From Bradyrhizobium icense (lineage in GTDB: Bacteria; Pseudomonadota; Alphaproteobacteria; Rhizobiales; Xanthobacteraceae), in the NCBI RefSeq assembly GCF_001693385.1, contig NZ_CP016428.1, positions 4,774,001 to 4,838,000 of the forward strand: a stretch of 64,000 nt of DNA, read 5' to 3'. The position numbers and the translations under genes were made by a program. Of the stretch, positions 35,261 to 44,611 are shown in pieces. The notes beneath the pieces were generated by a model that had not been told where the DNA came from, did no database searches, and was given only the letters and a program-made list of their open reading frames with translations. The first letter of the stretch is position 1. Each line of letters begins with the position of its first letter.

Positions 35261-35499
35261 GCGCCGAATGGTCGGGAGGGCGATACCGCGCGGAAGCGGC
35301 ATCGCACCTCGCCGTTCCGATCCGGACCGCGCGGCAGGCTGATGTTCAAATTTGCTCGATGGCCTGACTGGCGCAACTATTATCCGCTATGACGCCGTGG
35401 ATCGGTGGCCGCAGGTTCTCAGACGTGCCACCTTGATCGACGATGCCGTGCAGGTTGCACGGCCTGATTCTCGACTGGGGAGAATGCGTCTTGAGCGTG

Positions 35500-36894
35500 A
35501 TGACGGAAGCGGCTGATGTCCCCTATCTGGGTGATCAGCGAACCGGACGAACCGAAGCCCGGCAAGACACCTTGAAATTCGCGGAAGCTGCCCTTGTCGA
35601 CAGCAAGCGCGAGGGCCTGCTGCTCGCCGTCCGCGCCCGCTGGGTCGCGCTGGCCGTCACGGCCGTGACGCTACCGATCATCAACCCGAATTGGGACGTG
35701 ATCTACTACGTCCTGATGCTCAGCTTCTTTGCCCTGATTGGCTGGGCCCAACTCAAGGTCGGTAAGGTCGGCCGTTCCCCGCTCGAGGTTTTCCTGATCA
35801 TTTGCGATCTCGCGCTGATGACCTTCCTCAGCGTTGTGCCCAATCCATGGAGCGACGTTCACTGGCCAATCGGGATGCAATTCCGCTTCGACAGCTTCAT
35901 CTATTTCTTCGTCTTCCTTTCGACCGCCACCCTCGCCTATTCGTGGCGAACGGTGCTCGCGATGGGCACGTGGACGTCGGCGCTGTGGGCGATTGCCGTC
36001 GGTTGGGCGTATCTGCAGCCCGAAAGCCATGCCGCTCTGTCAGAGCGCGTCCGGGAAGCTATTGGCGCCGATACTCGCATGTTCGAGATCCTCGATCCCT
36101 CATCGATCGGTTTCGGCGACCGATTCCAGCAAGTCACCGTATTCGTCATCGTGGCGGCGATCCTGGCGCTGGCGGTGCGCCGTTCGAATGCGCTTCTGAT
36201 CAGCCACGCCGGGATCGAACGCGAGCGGGCCAATTTGGCGCGTTATTTTTCGCCCAATGTCGTCAACGAATTGTCCGGCAACGACGAGCCGCTGACGCGG
36301 GTTCGCACGCAAGACGTCGCAGTGTTGTTCGCCGATATCGTGGGCTTCACCGCCTACGCCGATGGACGAGACCCGAAAGAGGTGATCGACACGCTGCGGC
36401 AATTCCACGAACGAATGGAAAGGCAGGTGTTCCAGCACGGCGGAACGCTCGACAAATACCTTGGCGACGGGCTGATGGCGACTTTCGGCACGCCGTTTGC
36501 CGGCGATTCCGACGCGCTGAACGCCCTGCGTTGCGCGCGAGGAATGATCGCCTCGATCGCTGAGCTGAACAGAGAACGGAAGGACCGCAACGAGCCGCCG
36601 ATCCAGGTCAGCGTCGGATTGCACTACGGTCAAGTCGTGCTGGGAGATATCGGCCTCAACCGGCTCGAATTCGCCGTGATCGGCACCACCGTGAATGCGG
36701 CGAGCCGCCTCGAGGCGCTGACCCGCGAATTCGGATGCGCCATCGTCGTGAGCGACGTATTGGTGCGGCAGGCTAGGTCCGAATCGAACCATTCGATCGC
36801 CGATTTCGCATCGCTGGTCGAGCAGCCGGCACAGATCATTCGTGGTCTCGAGCAACCGGTTGGCATCTGGACGTGTGCCCACGTCGCCCCGTGA
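35500..36894 (+). CDS. Membrane-bound class III adenylate/guanylate cyclase
   Basis: A 464-residue protein with about six membrane segments at 45-225 and a C-terminal cyclase domain. The metal aspartates are Asp279 (LFADIVGFTAYADG) and Asp323 (DKYLGDGLMATFG), and the substrate-contact segment includes GTTVNAASRLE. The N-terminal region may sense a membrane or extracellular signal. The start is ambiguous: a GGGGAG lies 8 bases before a TTG at 35491, while the first ATG is at 35500. Confidence 0.88.
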   Translation: MTEAADVPYLGDQRTGRTEARQDTLKFAEAALVDSKREGLLLAVRARWVALAVTAVTLPIINPNWDVIYYVLMLSFFALIGWAQLKVGKVGRSPLEVFLIICDLALMTFLSVVPNPWSDVHWPIGMQFRFDSFIYFFVFLSTATLAYSWRTVLAMGTWTSALWAIAVGWAYLQPESHAALSERVREAIGADTRMFEILDPSSIGFGDRFQQVTVFVIVAAILALAVRRSNALLISHAGIERERANLARYFSPNVVNELSGNDEPLTRVRTQDVAVLFADIVGFTAYADGRDPKEVIDTLRQFHERMERQVFQHGGTLDKYLGDGLMATFGTPFAGDSDALNALRCARGMIASIAELNRERKDRNEPPIQVSVGLHYGQVVLGDIGLNRLEFAVIGTTVNAASRLEALTREFGCAIVVSDVLVRQARSESNHSIADFASLVEQPAQIIRGLEQPVGIWTCAHVAP

Positions 36895-36986
36895 TGCCTG
36901 AAGCGCGTGATGGCACTCATCGCGCCCACCGCTTCTTTTCGTGCTAAGAAGTGCCGCCATTCCTCCGACTCTGCTATTTCCCCATC

Positions 36987-38450
36987 ATGGCCAAATCCAC
37001 TCTCTCCTTTGTCTGCCAGAACTGCGGCGCGGCGTATAATCGCTGGCAGGGCAAGTGCGATTCGTGCGGCGAGTGGAACACGCTTGCCGAGGAAGACACG
37101 ACCGGCGCGACCTCGATGCCGGTTTCGGTGCGCTCGCGGCGCAAGGGCCGGACGTTTGCGCTGGAATCGCTGACAGGAAAAAGCAACGACGCCCCCCGCC
37201 TGCCCTCGGGGATGACCGAACTCGATCGTGTAACCGGCGGCGGCTTTGTCCGCGGCTCGGTGCTGTTGGTCGGCGGCGATCCCGGCATCGGAAAATCGAC
37301 GCTGCTCACGCAGGCTACCAGCATGCTGGCGCGCGCAGGCCACCGCGCGGTCTATATTTCGGGCGAAGAGGCCGTGGCGCAGGTGCGGCTGCGCGCCGAG
37401 CGGCTCGGATTGGCGGACGCGCCGGTGCAGCTCGCCGCCGAAACCTCGGTCGAGGATATCGTCTCGACCCTGTCGGAAGGTGCGGTGCCGCGGCTGATCG
37501 TGATCGATTCGATCCAGACCATGTGGACCGACACGGTGGAGTCGGCGCCGGGAACCGTGACGCAGGTCCGCGCCTCGGCACAGGCGCTCATTCGTTTCGC
37601 CAAGAAAACCGGCGCTGCGATCATTTTGGTCGGCCACGTCACCAAGGACGGCCAGATCGCGGGTCCCCGCGTGGTCGAGCACATGGTCGACGCGGTACTG
37701 TCGTTCGAGGGCGAGGGCTCGCAGCATTTCCGCATTTTGCGCGCGATGAAGAATCGCTTTGGCCCGACCGATGAAATCGGCGTGTTCGAGATGACAGGCC
37801 TCGGCCTTCGCGAGGTCTCCAACCCCTCCGAATTGTTCCTCTCTGAACGCGATCTGGGCAGCCCGGGAACGGCGGTTTTTGCCGGGATCGAAGGCACCCG
37901 GCCGGTCCTGGTGGAATTGCAGGCATTGGTGGCGCCGACCACGCTCGGCACCCCCCGGCGGGCAGTGGTGGGCTGGGATCCGAGCCGGCTGTCGATGGTG
38001 CTGGCGGTGCTGGAGGCCCATTGCGGGGTCAAATTGTCCGGCTACGACGTCTATCTGAACGTGGCGGGGGGCTTGCGGATTCAGGAGCCCGCGGCCGACC
38101 TCGCGGCGGCCGCCGCCCTGGTGTCGTCGTTGGTAAACGCGCCGTTACCGACGGATGCGGTCTATTTCGGCGAGATTTCGCTCTCCGGCGCGGTCCGGCC
38201 GGTGGCACAGACCTCCGCCCGATTGAAGGAGGCCGCGAAACTGGGCTTTGGCCGAGCCGTTCTGCCCGAATCGGCGCGTGGAGAGGTCGGCGGCGATGGC
38301 GGGCTTGCGCTTAACAGCATCGGCGGACTAACCAGCCTGGTGGCCGAAATCGCGGCGCGCGGCAGCCCGAGAGGCAACCGCGACACCAGTCGCGAGGGTG
38401 CGGCAGAGAAAAATGCCACACCAGCGCGATTCCGTCGTGAAAACAGCTAA
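36987..38450 (+). CDS. radA: DNA repair protein RadA (Sms)
   Basis: A 487-residue RadA, a RecA-like branch-migration helicase in recombination. It has the zinc finger C10-x2-C13, C24-x2-C27, Walker A GGDPGIGKST (97-106), the RadA-specific KNRFG (255-259) and a C-terminal Lon-protease-like domain (about 300-450). It lies upstream of cvpA and purF, the usual order in this group. Confidence 0.97.
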   Translation: MAKSTLSFVCQNCGAAYNRWQGKCDSCGEWNTLAEEDTTGATSMPVSVRSRRKGRTFALESLTGKSNDAPRLPSGMTELDRVTGGGFVRGSVLLVGGDPGIGKSTLLTQATSMLARAGHRAVYISGEEAVAQVRLRAERLGLADAPVQLAAETSVEDIVSTLSEGAVPRLIVIDSIQTMWTDTVESAPGTVTQVRASAQALIRFAKKTGAAIILVGHVTKDGQIAGPRVVEHMVDAVLSFEGEGSQHFRILRAMKNRFGPTDEIGVFEMTGLGLREVSNPSELFLSERDLGSPGTAVFAGIEGTRPVLVELQALVAPTTLGTPRRAVVGWDPSRLSMVLAVLEAHCGVKLSGYDVYLNVAGGLRIQEPAADLAAAAALVSSLVNAPLPTDAVYFGEISLSGAVRPVAQTSARLKEAAKLGFGRAVLPESARGEVGGDGGLALNSIGGLTSLVAEIAARGSPRGNRDTSREGAAEKNATPARFRRENS

Positions 38451-38615
38451 AGCGGCGTGACGCGCCCGGCCCTCGCCGCTATACAACGCGCGCGAAAGGC
38501 GGGCGGGATGGCACGATATCCGGCCTTGCGGGATGCGCCGTCTGCCCCTCACTTGGGGTGACCCTGAGCCGCCGATTCGCTGCCTAAAGGATTTACGAGC
38601 GGACCTGACCAGCCG

Positions 38616-39245
38616 ATGCCGATAACGATACTCGATCTCGTCCTGCTCGGAGTGATGCTGATTTCGGGGCTGCTCGCCATGGTGCGCGGCTTCATGCGCG
38701 AAATCCTGTCGATCGCGGCCTGGGGCGCGGCGGCGCTGGTGACGCTGTATGCCTTCTCGAAGCTGCTGCCGACTGCCAAGGCCTATTTCAACAATGATAC
38801 CGTGGCAGCCGTGGCGGTGGTGGCCGGCACCTTCATCGGCACTCTGATCGTGGTCTCCGTGATCACGGTGCGGATTTCGGACATGATCCTGGATTCCCGG
38901 ATCGGCGCGCTGGATCGCACCCTCGGCTTCCTGTTCGGGCTCGCCCGTGGGCTCCTGATCGTGGTGGTCGCCTTCCTGTTCTTCAGCTGGCTTGTCCCGG
39001 ACAAGCAGCGGCCGGACTGGATCACCGGTGCAAAATCCCGGGTGGTGCTTCAGGGAACCGGGGATTGGTTAATGTCGCTCTTGCCCGACGACCCCGAGAA
39101 CACCATCTTAAAACGATTCAAGAAGAATAAACCGGAAGACGATCAAACTGACGCCGACCAGGCAGCCCCTGCGTCCGGCGATGGCTACAGTAAACCTGCC
39201 CGCGACAGCCTTAAAAAGCTGATCGAGAAACCCGCGGGCCGCTAA
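38616..39245 (+). CDS. cvpA: CvpA family membrane protein
   Basis: A 209-residue membrane protein with four hydrophobic segments (MPITILDLVLLGVMLISGLL at the start) and a hydrophilic C-terminus. CvpA family proteins are needed for colicin V production in E. coli and for envelope stress survival. It is immediately upstream of purF, a conserved pairing; purF begins 22 bases later. Confidence 0.93.
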   Translation: MPITILDLVLLGVMLISGLLAMVRGFMREILSIAAWGAAALVTLYAFSKLLPTAKAYFNNDTVAAVAVVAGTFIGTLIVVSVITVRISDMILDSRIGALDRTLGFLFGLARGLLIVVVAFLFFSWLVPDKQRPDWITGAKSRVVLQGTGDWLMSLLPDDPENTILKRFKKNKPEDDQTDADQAAPASGDGYSKPARDSLKKLIEKPAGR

Positions 39246-39267
39246 TTCTGGCCAAAATAGAGAGGCG

Positions 39268-40794
39268 ATGGACGCGATGCAAAACCCTTCCGATCCCGCC
39301 GGGCAACTCGATCTAAGCCTTGATTTGAATCTTGGCATCGAGTTGCAGGACGATCTCGAAGGCGACACGCTACGCGAGGAATGCGGCGTGTTCGGCATCT
39401 TCGGCCACCCCGAGGCCGCTGCCATCACCGCGCTCGGACTACACGCCCTCCAGCATCGCGGCCAGGAGGCCGCCGGCATCGTCTCCTTCGACGGCAGCCG
39501 CTTCCATTCCGAACGCCGCCTCGGCCTCGTCGGCGATACCTTCTCCCGCCGCGAAGTGATCGAGCGCCTGCCCGGCATCGTAGCGGTCGGCCATGTCCGC
39601 TATTCAACGACTGGCGCGACCATCCTGCGCAACGTGCAGCCGCTGTTCGCCGAGCTCAATGCCGGCGGCTTCGCGGTCGGCCATAACGGCAATCTCACCA
39701 ACGGGCTGACGCTGCGCCGCGAGCTGGTGAAGAACGGCGCCATGATGCAGTCGACCACGGACACCGAAGTGATCCTGCACCTGGTCGCACAGTCCAAACG
39801 CAGCCGCTTCATCGACCGCTTCATCGAGGCGCTGCGCGCCATCGAAGGCGCCTATTCGCTGGTATCGCTGACCAACAAGAAGCTGGTCGGCGCACGCGAT
39901 CCGCTCGGTATCCGTCCGCTGGTGCTCGGCGATCTCGACGGCTGTCCGATCCTGACTTCGGAGACCTGCGCGCTCGACATGATCGGCGCCAAATATGTGC
40001 GCGACGTCGAGCCCGGCGAAATCGTCGTGTTCGACGAGGAGGGTGCCCACAGCCACAAGCCGTTTCCGCCGAAACCGCCGCGGCCCTGCATCTTCGAATA
40101 TATCTACTTCTCACGGCCGGATTCGATCGTCGGCGGCCGTTCCGTCTATGAGGTCCGAAAGGCCTTCGGCGCGCAGCTCGCCCGCGAAAGCCATGTCGAG
40201 GTCGACGTCGTGGTGCCGGTGCCGGATTCCGGCGTGCCGGCGGCGGTCGGCTACAGCCAGTATTCCGGCGTGCCGTTCGAACTCGGCATCATCCGCAACC
40301 ATTATGTCGGCCGTACCTTCATCCAGCCGACCCAGAGCGTGCGCGAGCTCGGCGTGCGCATGAAGCATTCGGCCAACCGCGCCGCGATCGAGGGCAAGCG
40401 CATCATCCTGATCGACGACTCGCTGGTGCGCGGCACCACGTCGAAGAAGATCGTGCGCATGATGCGCGACGCCGGCGCGCGCGAAGTGCATTTCCGGCTC
40501 GCTTCGCCCCCGATCCTGTATCCCGACTATTACGGCATCGACCTGCCGGACCGCGGCGGACTTCTCGCGGCAACCCATACGCTGGAAGAGATGCGCGACA
40601 TCATCGGCGCGGATTCGCTGGCGTTCCTGTCGATCGACGGCCTCTACCGCGCGATGGGCGAACCGGGGCGCGATCCCGCCAATCCGAAGTTCTCCGACCA
40701 CTGCTTCACCGGCGCCTATCCGACGCACCTTACCGACCAGACCCAGGTCGAGCCGCAGCCCCGGCAATTGTCGCTGCTGGCGGAAGCGAGCTGA
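39268..40794 (+). CDS. purF: Amidophosphoribosyltransferase
   Basis: A 508-residue enzyme catalysing the first committed step of purine synthesis, PRPP plus glutamine to phosphoribosylamine. The nucleophile is Cys39 (REECGVFGIFG), exposed by removal of a 38-residue propeptide. The PRPP loop is ILIDDSLVRGTTSKK. The propeptide is long, as in Rhizobiales and B. subtilis-type enzymes. AGAGGCG precedes the ATG. Confidence 0.97.
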   Translation: MDAMQNPSDPAGQLDLSLDLNLGIELQDDLEGDTLREECGVFGIFGHPEAAAITALGLHALQHRGQEAAGIVSFDGSRFHSERRLGLVGDTFSRREVIERLPGIVAVGHVRYSTTGATILRNVQPLFAELNAGGFAVGHNGNLTNGLTLRRELVKNGAMMQSTTDTEVILHLVAQSKRSRFIDRFIEALRAIEGAYSLVSLTNKKLVGARDPLGIRPLVLGDLDGCPILTSETCALDMIGAKYVRDVEPGEIVVFDEEGAHSHKPFPPKPPRPCIFEYIYFSRPDSIVGGRSVYEVRKAFGAQLARESHVEVDVVVPVPDSGVPAAVGYSQYSGVPFELGIIRNHYVGRTFIQPTQSVRELGVRMKHSANRAAIEGKRIILIDDSLVRGTTSKKIVRMMRDAGAREVHFRLASPPILYPDYYGIDLPDRGGLLAATHTLEEMRDIIGADSLAFLSIDGLYRAMGEPGRDPANPKFSDHCFTGAYPTHLTDQTQVEPQPRQLSLLAEAS

Positions 40795-40806
40795 CGAGAC
40801 ACTGCT

Positions 40807-40928
40807 GTCGTCCCTGCGAGGGCAGGACCCTAGCCACCGGCCTTGATCGATCGCACGGCATTGGACACGAGCACCGTCTCCCATCATAACCGGCACGGAG
40901 TATGGGTCCCCGCGTTCGCGGGGACGAC
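40807..40928. repeat. Palindromic intergenic element
   Basis: The ends GTCGTCCC (40807-40814) and GGGACGAC (40921-40928) are inverted, and each end is a small hairpin in itself (CCCCGCGTTCGCGGGG at 40908-40923). It has the same design as the element at 43212. It fills the space between purF and the SDR gene. Confidence 0.65.
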
Positions 40929-40946
40929 GTGGAGAGAGCCAGTTCA

Positions 40947-41687
40947 ATGACCAAACCCCTCGCCTCCCGTATAGCCCTCGTCACCGGCGCCTCGCGCGGC
41001 ATCGGCTATGCCACAGCCCGCGCGCTCGCCCGCGCCGGCGCGCACATCGTCGCTGTTGCACGCACGCAAGGCGGCCTTGAGGAACTCGATGACGAGATCC
41101 GAAAGGACGGCGGCAGTGCCACGCTGGTACCGCTCAATCTCACCGATTTCGACGGCATCGCGCGGCTCAGCGTGGCGCTGCATGAGCGCCACGGCAAGCT
41201 CGACATTCTCGTCGGCAATGCCGGCGTGGCCGGCCCCTCCTCGCCGCTCGGGCATATCGAGCTGAAGCCGTGGAACGACGTGATCGCGGTGAATGTCACC
41301 GCCAACTTCCAGCTCATCCGCTGCATGGATCCGCTGCTCAAGGTCTCCGACGCCGGCCGCGCCGTGTTCGTGACCTCCGGCGCCGCCAGCAAAGCCAACG
41401 CCTATCAAGGCCCCTACGCGGCCTCGAAGGCCGCACTGGACACGCTGGTGCGCTCCTGGGCCAACGAGACCGTGAGCACCAAACTGCGCGTCAATCTGTT
41501 CAGCCCCGGCCCGATCCGCACCCGAATGCGCGCCAGCGTCTTTCCCGGCGAAGATCCGATGACGCTGGATACGCCCGAGCAAGCGGCGGAATTCATCGTG
41601 CCGATGTGCGCGCCGGAGTGGAACGAGACCGGAAAACTCTACGACTACAAGAGCCGCACGCTGATGAGCTTTCATCCGCCGGCTTGA
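40947..41687 (+). CDS. Short-chain dehydrogenase/reductase
   Basis: A 246-residue SDR with the cofactor motif TGASRGIGYATA, NAG and the active-site YAASK. The classical SDR length and the absence of a TGxxxGxG variant suggest an NADPH or NADH oxidoreductase; the substrate is unknown. The ATG at 40947 has GGAGAGAGCC upstream, and the frame before it overlaps the palindromic element. Confidence 0.9.
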   Translation: MTKPLASRIALVTGASRGIGYATARALARAGAHIVAVARTQGGLEELDDEIRKDGGSATLVPLNLTDFDGIARLSVALHERHGKLDILVGNAGVAGPSSPLGHIELKPWNDVIAVNVTANFQLIRCMDPLLKVSDAGRAVFVTSGAASKANAYQGPYAASKAALDTLVRSWANETVSTKLRVNLFSPGPIRTRMRASVFPGEDPMTLDTPEQAAEFIVPMCAPEWNETGKLYDYKSRTLMSFHPPA

Positions 41688-41806
41688 GCATCTACGAGCT
41701 CTCTCATTGTAAGCGCAGCGACTTGTCCGCCGAAGCTTTAGCCAAGGCGGAAGCAATCCATTTCGCCGCTAAACAGCCGCATCCAGGTGTTCAGGAAAGA
41801 TGGAAC

Positions 41807-41832
41807 TTTCGTAAGGGAATGGTTTTACGAAA
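41807..41832. promoter_or_regulatory. Inverted repeat upstream of the orphan binding-protein gene
   Basis: TTTCGTAA (41807-41814) and TTACGAAA (41825-41832) form a perfect dyad with a 10-base centre, about 130 bases before the start at 41961. It could be an operator; no regulator gene is adjacent. Confidence 0.4.
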
Positions 41833-41960
41833 AGAGAGTTCAAGCTGACGTCGGACGCGCGACGATAGGTGCATTGCCCGCGCTTTCGAGAACGACTATC
41901 GCAAAGCCGCTGGCAGGTTCCGAAAAGAGAGCCGGCGAACAACATTTCTGGAGGAATACC

Positions 41961-43187
41961 ATGATAACTAAAATTGCGCGGCGCCTCGCCGCTTCCGTGG
42001 CGCTTGCCGCACTCGCCCTCGCGACGCCAGCACTGGCCCAGGACAAGAACGTCAAGATCGGCGTGCTCAACGACATGTCGAGCCTCTATGCCGACATCGG
42101 CGGCCCCAATTCGGTGGTGGCGGTCAAGATGGCAGTTGAGGATTCGGGCCTCAAGGCCAAGGGCTGGAATATCGAGGTGATAAGCGGCGATCACCAGAAC
42201 AAGCCCGACATCGGCGTCAACATCGCGCGGCAGTGGATCGACGCTGACAAGGTTGACGCGGTCGCGGATACGCCGAACTCCGGCGTTGCGCTCGCCGTGA
42301 GCAATCTGGTGAAGGAAAAGAACTCGGTGCTGCTCAACTCTGGCGCCGCCACCGCCGACCTCACCGGCAAGGCCTGCAATCCCAACACCATCTCCTTCAC
42401 CTACGACACCTACATGCTCGCCAACGGCACCGGCAAGGCGCTGACCAAGGCCGGCGGCGACACCTGGTTCTTCCTCACCGCCGATTACGCCTTCGGCCAT
42501 GCGCTGGAGCGCGACACCGGCAATGTCGTCACCCAGACCGGCGGCAAGGTTTTGGGCGCGGTCAGGCATCCGCTCAATACCTCGGACTTCTCCTCCTTCC
42601 TGCTGCAGGCGCAATCCTCGAAGGCCAAGGTCATCGGCCTTGCCAATGCCGGCGGCGACACCACCAACTCGATCAAGCAGGCGGCCGAATTCGGCATCGT
42701 CCAGGGCGGCCAGAAGCTCGCCGCGCTGCTGCTCTTCATCAACGACGTGCATGCGCTCGGCTTGAAGACGGCGCAAGGCCTGACGTTCACCGAATCCTTC
42801 TACTGGGATCTCAACGACAAGACCCGCGAATGGTCGAAGCGCTTCCAGAAGCTCTCGCCGAAGGGCTCGATGCCCTCGATGACCGTCGCCGGCCTCTATG
42901 CGGAGATCCTGCATTACCTGAAGGCGATGGAGGCGCTCGGCAGCAATCCGCATGACGGCGCCAAGGTCGTCGCGAAAATGAAGGAATTGCCGACCGACGA
43001 TCCGCTGTTCGGCAAGGGCCCGCTGCGCGCCGACGGCCGCCGCCTCATTCCGGCCTATCTGTTCGAAGTGAAGAAGCCGGAAGAATCAAAGGGACCGTGG
43101 GACTACTACAAGCAGATCGCCACCATCGCGCCGGAAGACGCCGCCAAGCCGCTCGAAGCCAGCGAGTGTCCGCTGGTGAAGAAGTGA
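41961..43187 (+). CDS. Branched-chain amino acid-type ABC substrate-binding protein (orphan)
   Basis: A 408-residue periplasmic binding protein of the LivK type with a signal peptide ending PALAQD. It is closely related to the livK gene at 58819 (shared ESKGPWDYYK and DDPLFGKG segments), but no permease or ATPase genes adjoin it. It may feed the liv transporter downstream or another one elsewhere. GGAGGAATACC is a strong ribosome-binding site. Confidence 0.9.
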   Translation: MITKIARRLAASVALAALALATPALAQDKNVKIGVLNDMSSLYADIGGPNSVVAVKMAVEDSGLKAKGWNIEVISGDHQNKPDIGVNIARQWIDADKVDAVADTPNSGVALAVSNLVKEKNSVLLNSGAATADLTGKACNPNTISFTYDTYMLANGTGKALTKAGGDTWFFLTADYAFGHALERDTGNVVTQTGGKVLGAVRHPLNTSDFSSFLLQAQSSKAKVIGLANAGGDTTNSIKQAAEFGIVQGGQKLAALLLFINDVHALGLKTAQGLTFTESFYWDLNDKTREWSKRFQKLSPKGSMPSMTVAGLYAEILHYLKAMEALGSNPHDGAKVVAKMKELPTDDPLFGKGPLRADGRRLIPAYLFEVKKPEESKGPWDYYKQIATIAPEDAAKPLEASECPLVKK

Positions 43188-43211
43188 GCAAAGAGTCGAA
43201 CTGTCTATAAT

Positions 43212-43343
43212 CGTCGTCCCGGCGAACGCCGGGACCCATAACCACCGATGTTAGTTTTGGAATGGGCTGGGGCTACAGCCTGACGCAACATCGACAGTTG
43301 GGGTTATGGGTCCCGGCTCGCGCTTCGCTTGGCCGGGACGACG
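43212..43343. repeat. Foldback palindromic element
   Basis: CGTCGTCCCGG (43212-43222) and CCGGGACGACG (43333-43343) are perfect inverted ends; GGGACCCATAACC (43231-43243) and GGTTATGGGTCCC (43302-43314) are inner arms; CGATGTT and AACATCG pair further in. The whole 132 bases can fold into one long hairpin. It resembles Bradyrhizobium intergenic repeats I recall. Confidence 0.75.
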
Positions 43344-43357
43344 GGGACAAGTCGTTG

Positions 43358-44611
43358 TCAAGCGTCGCGCTTGCCCGCCAGCGTCCGCCACGCAGTTATC
43401 AGCGCGAGGCCCAGCAATGCCGCCGCGAGCAGGAACGGCGCGCCCGGCAATTTCACCGGCGCCTGGTCGCTGATGAAATATGCAAAGGTCAGCGTGAACA
43501 GGAACGGTCCCGCCATCTGGGCGATGCTGTTGACGCTGTTGGTCGCGCCCTGCAACTGGCCCTGTTGATCCGGCGCGACGAGTTGCGTCGTCAACGCCTG
43601 GATCGCCGCCCCCGCCACGCCCCACAACGACATCACGGGAATACCGATCCAGAACAGCGGTCCGGTCGGAGCCGCGCCATAGATGAAGAATCCCAGCCCG
43701 CCGGAGGCCAGCCCGAGCAGCAGCGCGCGGCGTTCGCCGAGCCATTTGACGATCGGTCCGACGCCCGCCCCCTGCACCACCATGGCGCAGACGCCGACCA
43801 ATGCCAGCGTAAGGCCTACCGTCTTCGTATCCCAACCATAGCGGTAGGTCGCGTACAGCACGAAGGTGGACGGCAGCACCACATGCGCGACCTGGCCAAA
43901 GAAATTCGCCAGCGCCAGGCCGGCGAGAATCCGGTTCGAGCGCAACAGATGCAATGCGCCGATCGGGCTGGCGTTTTTCCAATGAAACGGTGCGCGCCGA
44001 TCCCGCGGCAGCGACTCCGGCAGGATCAGCCAGCCGTAGAGCGTGTTCGCAAAGCTCAAGCCCGCCGCGACCCAAAACGGCAGACGCGGATCCATGTCGC
44101 CGAGCAGGCCTCCGATGGCGGGACCGAGAATGAATCCGGCGCCGAACGCCGCGCCGATCTTGCCGAACACCGCGGCTCGCCGTTCCGGGGGCGTGACGTC
44201 GGCGATATAGGCAAAGGCCGTGGAAATGCTTGCCGAGGTGATGCCTGAGATCACCCGTCCGATGAACAGCCAGGTCAGCGACGGCGCCAGCGCCATCAGT
44301 ACGTAATCCAGCGCCAGCCCGAAATTCGATAGCAGCACCACCGGCCGGCGGCCGAAGCGGTCCGAGAGCGCGCCAAGGATCGGCGAGAACAGGAACTGCA
44401 TCAGCGCCCAGGCGGTACCGAACAGACCGAATATCCGCGCCGCCGTCGCGGTGTCGTTATCGACAAAACCCTCCACGAGCTTGGGCAGGATCGGCAGGAT
44501 CAGGCCGAGCGCGAGCATGTCGAGCAGGATGGTGACGAAAATGAAGGCCGCCGCCCCGCTGCGCACCGGCGGTTGATCGTCGGCAACAGCGGTGGACGCC
44601 TGTTCGCTCAT
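43358..44611 (-). CDS. MFS transporter, TCR/Tet-like
   Basis: A 417-residue major facilitator with about 12 membrane segments and the drug:H+ antiporter signature [12 protein letters not shown] in the loop between helices 2 and 3. It most resembles tetracycline-type exporters, but the substrate is unknown. The ATG overlaps the der stop codon as ATGA, so it is translationally coupled to der. Confidence 0.9.
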   Translation of the reverse strand: MSEQASTAVADDQPPVRSGAAAFIFVTILLDMLALGLILPILPKLVEGFVDNDTATAARIFGLFGTAWALMQFLFSPILGALSDRFGRRPVVLLSNFGLALDYVLMALAPSLTWLFIGRVISGITSASISTAFAYIADVTPPERRAAVFGKIGAAFGAGFILGPAIGGLLGDMDPRLPFWVAAGLSFANTLYGWLILPESLPRDRRAPFHWKNASPIGALHLLRSNRILAGLALANFFGQVAHVVLPSTFVLYATYRYGWDTKTVGLTLALVGVCAMVVQGAGVGPIVKWLGERRALLLGLASGGLGFFIYGAAPTGPLFWIGIPVMSLWGVAGAAIQALTTQLVAPDQQGQLQGATNSVNSIAQMAGPFLFTLTFAYFISDQAPVKLPGAPFLLAAALLGLALITAWRTLAGKRDA

